This document shows positions 9,093 through 16,708 of a DNA stretch of 64,000 nucleotides, piece after piece. Each line of letters opens with the position of its first letter. Positions within the stretch are counted from its first letter, which is position 1. The position numbers were made by a program, and so were the translations under genes. The notes under the pieces are model-generated. The model was given only the letters and a program-made list of their open reading frames with translations, was not told the DNA's origin and made no database searches. The stretch is from Flavobacterium sp. (lineage in GTDB: Bacteria; Bacteroidota; Bacteroidia; Flavobacteriales; Flavobacteriaceae): positions 434,001 through 498,000 of the forward strand of contig NZ_JBCNKR010000006.1 of assembly GCF_039595935.1 (NCBI RefSeq). Direction: 5' to 3'.

Positions 9093-11399
9093 TTATAACT
9101 CGAATTCGTCTGTATTTTGTTCTGTCTGCGTTGTGTCTTTTACAACTGCCGGTCTTTGGTAACAATCTACTTTTATAGAAAGGTTTGCCGGACGCTCAAA
9201 TTCTGATTTAGAAATTTGGAGGCTTTCGTCTTTGTAGCAAAGTTTCATAAAATAAGCCCAAACCGGTAAAGCTGCCGTTGCACCTTGTCCGTAAGTTAAA
9301 CTTTTGAAACGTGCCGAACGGTCTTCGCAACCCACCCAAACTCCGGTTACTAAGTTTGGAACCATTCCCATAAACCAACCATCTGACTGGTTTTGTGTTG
9401 TTCCTGTTTTACCTGCAATTGGGTTTTTGAACATGTATGGATATCCTGTCCAGCGATTATCTCCACTTCCTCCGCCCTGCGTACGTAAACGTGCTCCAGA
9501 ACCAGTTTCGGTTACACCTTCTAATAATTTGATTACGGCAAAGGCGATATCTTTATTTAAAACATCATGAGATTCCGGAATTGGTTCGTAAATAACTTCA
9601 CCGCTTTTGTTTTCGATTCTGCTTAAAAACTGTGGTTTTACATAAACTCCCTGATTGGCAAATGTGCTGTACGCCGCAACCATATCTTCAACCGTAATAT
9701 CAACTGCTCCTAATGCGATTGAAGGCTGTACCGGAATTTCAGTTTTTACTCCCAATTTTCTTGTCAAGTCAACAACGGCTTCCGGCCCTGTTCTGTCAAT
9801 TAATTTTGCCGAAACGGTGTTGATAGAGTTGGCCAAACCTTGTTTTAAAGTAACCATTCCGCGGTATCTGTTGTCAGAGTTTCTTGGTTCCCAGTCTTCT
9901 GTTACGTGGTGGCGTCCTTTATGAATCATGAAAGGTCCGTCAAGAATAGAATCACAAGGTGACATATTTAATTCCTCAATAGCTGTAGCATAAACGAAAG
10001 GTTTAAATGTAGAACCTACTTGTCTTGCTCCCTGACCTACGTGGTCGTATTGGAAATATTTGTAATTGATTCCACCAACCCACGCTTTAATATTTCCTGT
10101 TTGTGGCTCCATCGCCATTAAACCAGACTGTAAAAAGTGTTTGTAATAACGAATAGAATCAAGTGGTGTCATTGTTGTATCGCGTTCTCCTTTCCAGGTA
10201 AATACTCGCATTTTTGTTTTTACTTTGAAAGAAGCAATAATATCATCTTCGCTTTTATCCGCATCTTTCATTTGAGCCCAGCGAACAGAATTTTTCATGG
10301 CCTGCATCATGATTCTGTCTGTTTCTTGCTGTGTGATATTTACGAATGGGGCATTTTTATTGGTTTTCATTTCAATAAAAAATTGCTGCTGAAGGTTTTT
10401 CATGTGCTCAGAAACTGCCTCTTCTGCATATTGCTGCATTCTTGAATCGATAGTAGTATAAATTCTTAAACCATCTTTGTAAATATCGTATTCTGTTCCG
10501 TCTGGTTTTTTGTTTTCAGTCACCCATTTTTTCATGTAATCACGAAGATATTCTCTGAAATAGGTAGCTGTTCCTTCACGGTGGCTTTCTAACTTGAATT
10601 TTAATGCGATTGGTAATGCCTGCAATCTTTCTTTTTCAGCATTTGAAATCATTTTTGCTTTTGCCATCTGCGCAAGCACAACATTACGACGGTTTTTTAC
10701 ACCTTCTGGATTTCTAACCGGGTTATAAAGGCCTGAGTTTTTGAACATACCAACCAAAATAGCCGATTCGTCCATTGTTAAATCTTTTGGATCTTTTGAG
10801 AAATACGTTTGTGCCGCAGAACTTACTCCTACTGAATAGTTTCCGAAATCGTAAACGTTACAATACATGGCCAAAATCTCGTTCTTAGTGTATTGTCTTT
10901 CCAAACGTATGGCAATAATCCATTCTTTTATTTTCTGTACAATCCTGAAAGGAAGAAATTTAGATCCTTCTCCGTGAAATAATTGTTTTGCTAACTGCTG
11001 CGTTAATGTACTTGCTCCTCCATTTGTTCCTAAACTGAAAACAGCTCTTAAAGTACCACGCCCGTCAATTCCAGAGTGTTCATAGAAACGCGCATCTTCT
11101 GTTGCAACCAAAGCTTCAACCAGACTTTTTGGTAAATCTGAGTATTTTAGCTGTGATCTGTTAGTTTTGAAATACTTACCGAGTACAACTCCATCTGAAG
11201 AAATAATCTCGGTTGCCAAATTTGAATCTGGGTTTTCTAAATCTTCAAAAGAAGGCATAGAACCGAAAAATCCCCATGAGGCAAATAAAAAGAAAGCCAG
11301 AACCCCTAAAAGTGAATAGGCGAAAATTCTCCAAAACTTCTTTTTGTAGTAATTAATATCCTTTACGGTATTGGTTTGATTGTTTTTTTTGGCAGCCAT
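9093..11399 (-). CDS. Bifunctional class A penicillin-binding protein (PBP1A-like)
   Basis: 768 residues. A cytoplasmic basic N terminus and one membrane anchor (about 27-50, FAYSLLGVLAFFLFASWGFF) precede a GT51 transglycosylase domain with EDARFYEHSGID and GASTLTQQLAKQLF (about 95-150). The transpeptidase domain has Ser463 in STFK, SIN in GLANSINTVSAK, and Lys664 in KTGT. All catalytic motifs are intact, so it should polymerise and cross-link peptidoglycan in the periplasm. Last gene of a ricT-gldH-PBP operon (10 bases after gldH); this neighbourhood is familiar in Flavobacteria. Confidence 0.95.
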   Translation of the reverse strand: MAAKKNNQTNTVKDINYYKKKFWRIFAYSLLGVLAFFLFASWGFFGSMPSFEDLENPDSNLATEIISSDGVVLGKYFKTNRSQLKYSDLPKSLVEALVATEDARFYEHSGIDGRGTLRAVFSLGTNGGASTLTQQLAKQLFHGEGSKFLPFRIVQKIKEWIIAIRLERQYTKNEILAMYCNVYDFGNYSVGVSSAAQTYFSKDPKDLTMDESAILVGMFKNSGLYNPVRNPEGVKNRRNVVLAQMAKAKMISNAEKERLQALPIALKFKLESHREGTATYFREYLRDYMKKWVTENKKPDGTEYDIYKDGLRIYTTIDSRMQQYAEEAVSEHMKNLQQQFFIEMKTNKNAPFVNITQQETDRIMMQAMKNSVRWAQMKDADKSEDDIIASFKVKTKMRVFTWKGERDTTMTPLDSIRYYKHFLQSGLMAMEPQTGNIKAWVGGINYKYFQYDHVGQGARQVGSTFKPFVYATAIEELNMSPCDSILDGPFMIHKGRHHVTEDWEPRNSDNRYRGMVTLKQGLANSINTVSAKLIDRTGPEAVVDLTRKLGVKTEIPVQPSIALGAVDITVEDMVAAYSTFANQGVYVKPQFLSRIENKSGEVIYEPIPESHDVLNKDIAFAVIKLLEGVTETGSGARLRTQGGGSGDNRWTGYPYMFKNPIAGKTGTTQNQSDGWFMGMVPNLVTGVWVGCEDRSARFKSLTYGQGATAALPVWAYFMKLCYKDESLQISKSEFERPANLSIKVDCYQRPAVVKDTTQTEQNTDEFEL

Positions 11400-11409
11400 A
11401 ACTATTTTT

Positions 11410-11889
11410 CTAATCTTTTTGTTCTATTCTAAAACCTACGTCTGTAATACCCTCTAAAGCTTCAACTCCTGTAATTTTACCTGATTCTCTAACGGCTTGT
11501 TTAATGTGAACTTTGTATTTCCCTTTAAACTTAACATTTGATTTGTAAAAAAGCTTACTTTCTTTAATATCCGTAAAACCATTTCCCATCAATGTTCCGT
11601 CAGGATTAGCCATTTGGTATTCTAAAGTATCCACTTTTGTAAAACCGCTTGGCGTTTCGATAGCTACAATTAAAAACAAATTATTGAAGGGATAATTATT
11701 GTTATCTCTCACATTTACAAATAAATCGTAATTTTTTTTAGAATCTAAAACCGGCAGGTCAAAAGTTACAACACTGTCTTTGTGCCAGGCATTTCCAACA
11801 GATTTATACTCATCGAATACTCTCTTTTTGTCGCACGAAAAAAGAAGTATCGCTGCCAAAAGAAGAATCCCGCTATTTTTTATTCTCAT
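11410..11889 (-). CDS. gldH: Gliding motility lipoprotein GldH
   Basis: 159-residue outer-membrane-directed lipoprotein. The leader ILLLAAILLFSC has its lipobox cysteine at residue 19. The remainder (DEYKSVGNAWHKDSVVTFDLPV, YPFNNLFLIVAIETPSG, GKYKVHIKQAVRES) matches GldH, which in Flavobacterium johnsoniae is needed for gliding and affects T9SS function. Its ATG lies inside the 3' end of ricT (17-base overlap), implying translational coupling. The upstream RicT homologue and downstream PBP1A fit the expected order. Confidence 0.9.
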   Translation of the reverse strand: MRIKNSGILLLAAILLFSCDKKRVFDEYKSVGNAWHKDSVVTFDLPVLDSKKNYDLFVNVRDNNNYPFNNLFLIVAIETPSGFTKVDTLEYQMANPDGTLMGNGFTDIKESKLFYKSNVKFKGKYKVHIKQAVRESGKITGVEALEGITDVGFRIEQKD

Positions 11890-13252
11890 TTTTTGTATTA
11901 ATTATAGGTTTTCTAGGTTCATTAGGTTTGTTTTCATTAGAATTCTGCTTATTCGGATTGTTTGATTTATTCGAATTTTTGTGCTTATTCTTATGATTTG
12001 GTTTATTTGGGTTGTTTGATTTATTATTCTGCTGATTTGGATTTTCGCCGCCAGCAGGTTTATTATTGTGATTATGTACCTGTTTTGGTTTTTCAGTTGT
12101 CGCAACAGCTGCTGTTTCAGCATTTTGTTTTTTCTTGCGATTTGGTTTTTTCTTTCTCTTTGGCTGATCAAAACGCGTTAAACTTTCCTGACCCATTGCA
12201 TTGTTAAAGTCTTTTTCAGGTTCTGAAGTAACTTCAATTGCAAAATCTTCTAAAGATGAAACTTTGTTTTTTTGTTTATTTTCGGCAATAATCTCTTTTA
12301 CCTGATCTATTTTTAAAACGTGCCAGTTGGCAAAATTATTCGTGTACGCAAACCACATCAATCCTTTAAAAATATCTTGTTTCTGGCAGACTGCATCTCC
12401 TTTTTCGGTTATTAGCTTTGTATCGTAATCCGGAAAATCCTTCAATGCATCCATGTAAGTATCTAACTCATAGTTTAAACAGCATTTTAGTTTTCCGCAT
12501 TGTCCGGCCAGTTTTTGTGGATTCAATGATAATTGCTGATAACGTGCTGCCGAAGTATTGACACTTCTAAAATCAGTCAGCCAGGTCGAACAGCAAAGTT
12601 CACGTCCGCAAGAACCAATCCCACCTAAACGAGCTGCTTCCTGACGGAAACCTACTTGTTTCATTTCGACTCTTGTACTGAATTCTTTAGCAAAATCCTT
12701 AATCAAAAGTCTAAAATCAACTCTGTCATTTGCCGTATAGTAAAATGTTGCTTTTGATCCGTCTCCCTGAAATTCAATATCCGAAATTTTCATTTCTAAT
12801 TTATGCTGAATAGCCAATTCACGTGCACGAACTTTCATTGGTTCTTCACGATCACGTGCCACAGACCAGATATCGATATCTTTTTGAGATGCTTTTCTGT
12901 AAATTTTAGGAACTTCATTACTATCCGGATTTACTCCTTTTTTCTTCATTTGAATTTTTACCAATTCTCCTGTCAAAGTAACAATTCCAATATCATGTCC
13001 CGGCGAAGCAACAGTTGCTACAATATCGCCAATACTTAAAGTTAATTTCTCTGTATTTCTAAAAAATTCCTTACGTCCGTTTTTAAAACGAACCTCAACA
13101 CAATCAAAAATCGACTCTCCATTAGACGGACTCATGTTTGAAAGCCAGTCAAAAACCGTCAATTTATTGCAGCTATCGGTGCCGCAAGTCCCATTATTTT
13201 TACAACCTTTTGGTGCGCCACCATCTGAGGTTGAACAACTTGTACATGCCAT
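11873..13252 (-). CDS. ricT: PSP1-domain (RicT/YaaT-like) protein with an Asn/Lys-rich tail
   Basis: 459 residues. The cysteine-rich N terminus (CTSCS, CKNNGTCGTDSC) precedes the PSP1 region, with GSCGRELCCSTWLTDF and AGQCGKLKCCLNYELDTY supplying further cysteine pairs. In Bacillus, RicT forms a complex with RicA and RicF that carries [4Fe-4S] clusters and assists RNase Y-dependent mRNA maturation; whether this Bacteroidota homologue does the same is not known. From about residue 365 the protein becomes a low-complexity tail of Lys, Asn, Pro and Gln with repeated NKSNNPNK units, probably disordered and possibly RNA-binding. The 3' end overlaps gldH. Confidence 0.82.
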   Translation of the reverse strand: MACTSCSTSDGGAPKGCKNNGTCGTDSCNKLTVFDWLSNMSPSNGESIFDCVEVRFKNGRKEFFRNTEKLTLSIGDIVATVASPGHDIGIVTLTGELVKIQMKKKGVNPDSNEVPKIYRKASQKDIDIWSVARDREEPMKVRARELAIQHKLEMKISDIEFQGDGSKATFYYTANDRVDFRLLIKDFAKEFSTRVEMKQVGFRQEAARLGGIGSCGRELCCSTWLTDFRSVNTSAARYQQLSLNPQKLAGQCGKLKCCLNYELDTYMDALKDFPDYDTKLITEKGDAVCQKQDIFKGLMWFAYTNNFANWHVLKIDQVKEIIAENKQKNKVSSLEDFAIEVTSEPEKDFNNAMGQESLTRFDQPKRKKKPNRKKKQNAETAAVATTEKPKQVHNHNNKPAGGENPNQQNNKSNNPNKPNHKNKHKNSNKSNNPNKQNSNENKPNEPRKPIINTKNENKK

Positions 13253-13604
13253 AATTATATATGTAGTGCTGCCAAAATACAGCTTAAGTTCATAAACGTT
13301 TGATCGGTAAAGATAGTATTTTTTTATTTGGCTATTTATAGATTAATTCTAAAGGGGTGTTAAAAGATTAACCGGCTTTTTATTAAAGAAAAACCACTGT
13401 ATCTGAATCACTTACAAACTCTTCTTCGTTCAATTTTAAAGCTTTTAACTTACGTTTAATTTAATTTTCACGAAGCATTAAGTTTTTTGTAAGAAATTTA
13501 TAGATACATTTGTCAGCTTTTGAAATTGTCTTATCATAAAGACAAAATTTAGGCTTAAAATAATTAATATTTTCTAAAAACAACAAATCATTGAGATTTA
13601 ACTA
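13253..13604. other. Divergent intergenic region with candidate promoter
   Basis: 352 bases without a gene between divergent ricT and the duplicated-domain gene. TACATTTG at 13505-13512 is a plus-strand TAnnTTTG box, with TTTG at 13486-13489 (a rather short 15-base spacing). A small hairpin, TGTCTT-ATCAT-AAAGACA, follows near 13527. A clear ricT promoter was not found. Confidence 0.4.
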
Positions 13605-14408
13605 ATGAAAACATTTCTCTTAATTATATCGTCCTTAAAATTTATTATCCTTACAGCACAAGTTAAGGAAAAAGATACTCTTTTTTTTAATCTCGATAAG
13701 TATTATACAATATCGTCATCGATTGAACTAAAACAGTCAAACGAAAAATATACTCAAAAGCTGGCATTTCAAAAAATGCAATTTAGACAGACAAACACAG
13801 ACGGCTACATTTATTTTACTGCAGATTCTCTTCCTCAGAAAGAAATTAAACCCAAGAAAATATTATCAATAAAGGATTATATTGAAAATAAGAAATTTTA
13901 TTATGACGGCAATCATAATAAAATAGTCGACAAATGGAAACTTAAAGACTCATTAACTGATAAGTACGTTATCTTTTTTGTCAACGGTAATGAATTGATT
14001 AAGTCTAAAAATTTAGAATATATTTCTTATTATCCAATTCAAAAAGATTTAAAAATTGTAGAAAACAGAAGAAAGGATACGCTTTTTTTTAAACTGGACA
14101 ATAAATACATTTACGAACCTGAGCATTGTACACCAAAAAGATATTTATTAAAAGATGGCGGAAAATCTAAAACCGGTACTTTTTTCTTTGAAGAATTCGA
14201 TGTACAAACCCGACCAAGATTTAAATCTAAAAAAATACTTAATTTAGAAAGTTTCGTACATTCATCCCGATTTTACAACAGTGAACTAAATATAATTGAA
14301 GATCGTAATCTTTCTGATTTTTTTAGCAATTATGTTGTATTTCTTTTTAGAGATACTGAAAACAAAGATGATTACATTCAAATTAAGAGTTACTCAACTA
14401 TTGAATAA
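13605..14408 (+). CDS. Secreted protein with internal duplication, unknown function
   Basis: 267 residues with a weak signal peptide (MKTFLLIISSLKFIILTAQ). The mature part is two copies of one unit of about 110 residues. Copy 1 (about 22-130) has KDTLFFNLDKYY, KPKKILSIKDYIENKKFYY and DKYVIFFVNGNE. Copy 2 (about 155-267) has KDTLFFKLDNKY, KSKKILNLESFVHSSRFYN and SNYVVFLFRDTE. The family was not recognised. The alternating strand pattern suggests small beta-rich domains. It stands alone, with its own promoter candidate and a strong terminator. Confidence 0.7.
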   Translation: MKTFLLIISSLKFIILTAQVKEKDTLFFNLDKYYTISSSIELKQSNEKYTQKLAFQKMQFRQTNTDGYIYFTADSLPQKEIKPKKILSIKDYIENKKFYYDGNHNKIVDKWKLKDSLTDKYVIFFVNGNELIKSKNLEYISYYPIQKDLKIVENRRKDTLFFKLDNKYIYEPEHCTPKRYLLKDGGKSKTGTFFFEEFDVQTRPRFKSKKILNLESFVHSSRFYNSELNIIEDRNLSDFFSNYVVFLFRDTENKDDYIQIKSYSTIE

Positions 14409-14443
14409 ATCGTCGATAATGTTTAAGTTACATGAGGTAACAG

Positions 14444-14483
14444 CAAAAAATCCCTATTTTGTTTTTCAAAAAGGGGATTTTTG
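14444..14483. terminator. Terminator between convergent genes
   Basis: CAAAAAATCCC at 14444-14454 pairs with GGGATTTTTG at 14474-14483. T-rich sequence follows on the plus strand and the mirror A run serves the minus-strand ferredoxin operon, so it is probably bidirectional. Confidence 0.65.
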
Positions 14484-14500
14484 TTTTTATTTAATGATTT

Positions 14501-14731
14501 CTAAGTTTCCTTAACCGTAATAATCTTAACCGGACAAGCTTTTGCCGCCAATTCACAACTCTCAACAATCGTATGATTTGTTGATTTCAATGTAAAAAAG
14601 CCTTTTGCATTCTGCGAATGAATCAAAACCGATTTTCCATCTTTTTTGGACATTTGAAAATGAATAGGATCCATTTCAACACAGTAATTACAGCCAATGC
14701 ATTTATCTCTTTGTAAAGTAACTACAACCAT
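14501..14731 (-). CDS. Small ferredoxin (single Fe-S cluster type)
   Basis: 76 residues. Cys11, Cys14 and Cys17 (CIGCNYC) with Cys66 followed by Pro (ACPVKI) form a one-cluster ferredoxin signature; Cys59 is an additional nearby cysteine. It should be a cytoplasmic one-electron carrier. Its ATG overlaps the stop of the U32-family gene by one base (TAATG), so the two are translationally coupled. This makes it a candidate electron donor or cluster partner for that Fe-S hydroxylase. The partner assignment is inference from the overlap. Confidence 0.88.
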   Translation of the reverse strand: MVVVTLQRDKCIGCNYCVEMDPIHFQMSKKDGKSVLIHSQNAKGFFTLKSTNHTIVESCELAAKACPVKIITVKET

Positions 14732-15972
14732 TATGCTTCAACAATTTTATACAGTTTGTCAGACATTCTGATTCTGAATGGCATTTTGAAACTGCAATCA
14801 TCACCTTTTGTTGCTTTTTCTGCCGCAGCATCGTTTACAAACATTTCATCAATAATCATTTCCTGAGCGCCTGTACTTGGTCCGGTTACCAAAATTTTAT
14901 CTCCGATTTTAATGTCATAAGCTTCAATCCTAAACTGTCCAACTTCGGCTTTTGGGAAATAATGTATTCCTTTTCCAACATAAACCTTTTTCTGCGTTGC
15001 CGCTGATCCTGGAATATCGCTCCACTCGCCTAATTCCTGACCCAGATAATATCCAGACCAAAATCCTCGATTGTAAACGGTTTCTAAAGCTTTCATCCAA
15101 ACTGCTGTTTTTTCTTTTGAGAAAGTGCCTTCGTAATACGCATCAATCGCTTCTCGATACGTTTTAGTTACTGTTGCAACGTATTCTGGTGCACGGCCAC
15201 GTCCTTCAATTTTTAAAACTTTAATTCCAGAATCGATAACCTGATCTAAGAAATGCAGTGTACATAAATCTTTTGGCGACATCATGTATTCGTTATCCAA
15301 TTCGATTTCAAAACCTGTTTCCTGATCGATAACGGTATATTTTTTTCGGCAGTTTTGTTTGCACGCACCGCGATTCGCAGAAGAATTATGAGAATGTAAA
15401 CTCAAATAACATTTCCCTGAAACCGCCATACACAGTGCTCCGTGTCCAAAAATTTCGATTTCTACTAAATTTCCGTTTGGCCCTTTAATCTGTTCTTTTT
15501 CAATTTGGTCGGTGATATTTTTTACTTGACGTAAGCTTAATTCACGACTTAAAACCATTGTATCGGCAAATAAGCTGTAGAATTTTATGGTTTCGATATT
15601 CGTTACATTCAATTGTGTCGAAATATGAACTTCCATTCCGATAGATCTCGCCATCGCAATGACAGCTTGATCTGACGCAATTACGGCTGTAATATTGGCT
15701 TCTTTGGATTTCGTCAATAATGTTTTTACGACTGATAAATCGTGATCGTAAATAATCGTGTTTAAAGTAAGATAGCTTCGAACGTTTTTGGCTTCGCATC
15801 GATTGGCAATTTCTTTTAAATCATCAATCGTAAAATTGATTGTCGAACGCGCACGCATATTAAGCTGTTCAACTCCAAAATATACCGAATTACAGCCATT
15901 ATCTAAAGCAGCCTGAAGTGACTCAAAATCTCCAGCCGGAGACATGAGTTCGATTGTATTGTTAATTGTCAT
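14731..15972 (-). CDS. trhP: U32-family tRNA/rRNA hydroxylase, TrhP-like
   Basis: 413 residues, close to E. coli YegQ/TrhP in length and motifs (ELMSPAGDFESLQAAL; the U32 signature IFGHGALCMAVSGKC). Cys181, Cys188, Cys204 and Cys237 are well placed to bind an Fe-S cluster. In E. coli TrhP makes 5-hydroxyuridine at tRNA position 34 using prephenate, independently of oxygen; the related RlhA acts on 23S rRNA, so TrhP is favoured but not proven. Residues 328-413 form a separate C-terminal module that recurs at the end of TrhO in this window. It has its own promoter candidate and overlaps the ferredoxin gene. Confidence 0.85.
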   Translation of the reverse strand: MTINNTIELMSPAGDFESLQAALDNGCNSVYFGVEQLNMRARSTINFTIDDLKEIANRCEAKNVRSYLTLNTIIYDHDLSVVKTLLTKSKEANITAVIASDQAVIAMARSIGMEVHISTQLNVTNIETIKFYSLFADTMVLSRELSLRQVKNITDQIEKEQIKGPNGNLVEIEIFGHGALCMAVSGKCYLSLHSHNSSANRGACKQNCRKKYTVIDQETGFEIELDNEYMMSPKDLCTLHFLDQVIDSGIKVLKIEGRGRAPEYVATVTKTYREAIDAYYEGTFSKEKTAVWMKALETVYNRGFWSGYYLGQELGEWSDIPGSAATQKKVYVGKGIHYFPKAEVGQFRIEAYDIKIGDKILVTGPSTGAQEMIIDEMFVNDAAAEKATKGDDCSFKMPFRIRMSDKLYKIVEA

Positions 15973-16026
15973 TTTTGATTCTATTATTCCAATGAAATGA
16001 TTTTTGATCAGTCATCTAAGAATTGA

Positions 16027-16034
16027 CAAAAATA
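16027..16034 (-). promoter_or_regulatory. Candidate -7 box for trhP
   Basis: On the minus strand this reads TATTTTTG, a full TAnnTTTG match 54 bases upstream of the trhP ATG. It suggests trhP-ferredoxin can be transcribed separately from the transposase and trhO upstream. Confidence 0.4.
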
Positions 16035-16122
16035 ATGTGGTGGTAGATTAGATTCCTATGACTTTTATCATAGTTTATATTTTAAAAATTATTTGTAAAG
16101 CGTTAGACAATTTTTGTTAAAC

Positions 16123-16209
16123 ATTGCCCACGGTTTCAACCGTGGGAAACGTATTGTTATGCAACGTTAAGGATTTGCATTGTGTACCCACGGTTGAAAC
16201 CGTGGGCTA
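16123..16209. repeat. REPIN: inverted pair of CCCACGGTT palindromes
   Basis: The first palindrome, CCCACGGTT-TC-AACCGTGGG, is at 16127-16146 and the second, CCCACGGTT-GA-AACCGTGGG, at 16187-16206. The second is the exact reverse complement of the first, and the flanks match too (CATTG versus CATAG on the complementary strand). It lies about 30 bases beyond the 3' end of an IS200-like transposase gene, the arrangement expected of a RAYT/REPIN unit. Confidence 0.8.
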
Positions 16210-16238
16210 TGTTTATATGCTGTGTTGGTTGAATATCT

Positions 16239-16673
16239 TTATGGTGTATACAATCCATGTAATTTTACAAATTCATCAAATTCTTGCTGTCCGTTTTTTT
16301 TCAGATGATGTTGTTTTTGATTTTTTATATAATTATAAACAGCATCTAACTGAGATTCGCTTACTGCAAAAGCTGCGTAACCAGTTTGCCACGCGAATTT
16401 TTCAGGAATTAGATTTACTCCATTTATACAATGAGAAGATCCTCCTTTTGCTTGACGAATTATATCTGATAGAGATTTTTTCGGATTTAATAAAAATAAA
16501 ACATGTATGTGGTCAGTCATTCCGTTAATGATTCTAACAGGGCAATCCAAGTCAATTAATTCATCGTGAATATAATCATGCACGTTTTTCTCAATTGAAA
16601 AATCAATTAATTCCTTACGATTTTTAGTTGCCCAAATGGCATAAATCCATAATTTGGTAAAAGAATGTGACAT
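16239..16673 (-). CDS. IS200/IS605-type Y1 transposase (REPIN-associated)
   Basis: 144 residues, full length for a Y1 (TnpA-like) enzyme. The HUH motif is His55-Ile-His57 in TDHIHVLF and the nucleophile is a tyrosine in VYNYIKNQKQHH (Tyr115, less likely Tyr113). Such enzymes cut and join single-stranded DNA at hairpins. Here the nearest hairpins are the REPIN 30 bases downstream. It lies 25 bases after trhO on the same strand, between two genes of one pathway, and its start codon sits in a hairpin. No IS605 TnpB is present. Intact and possibly active. Confidence 0.9.
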   Translation of the reverse strand: MSHSFTKLWIYAIWATKNRKELIDFSIEKNVHDYIHDELIDLDCPVRIINGMTDHIHVLFLLNPKKSLSDIIRQAKGGSSHCINGVNLIPEKFAWQTGYAAFAVSESQLDAVYNYIKNQKQHHLKKNGQQEFDEFVKLHGLYTP

Positions 16674-16708
16674 TGTAAATTAGGGTTTAAAAAACCGCTA
16701 ATTTACAA
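16673..16708. other. Hairpin spanning trhO stop and transposase start
   Basis: TTGTAAATTAG at 16673-16683 pairs with CTAATTTACAA at 16698-16708, extended inward by GGTTT/AAACC. It covers the trhO stop codon and ends at the first base of the transposase ATG. It could terminate trhO transcription or hide the transposase start; a stem-loop that blocks translation is known for IS200 transposase genes. Confidence 0.6.

Noticed and set aside
11902..12171. 89-codon minus-strand frame rich in Ile, Asn and Gln
   Set aside because: A shifted frame of the repetitive RicT tail; the low-complexity DNA keeps several frames open.
16124..16528. 134-codon plus-strand frame
   Set aside because: Begins inside the REPIN and runs antisense through the transposase gene, which has intact catalytic motifs on the other strand.
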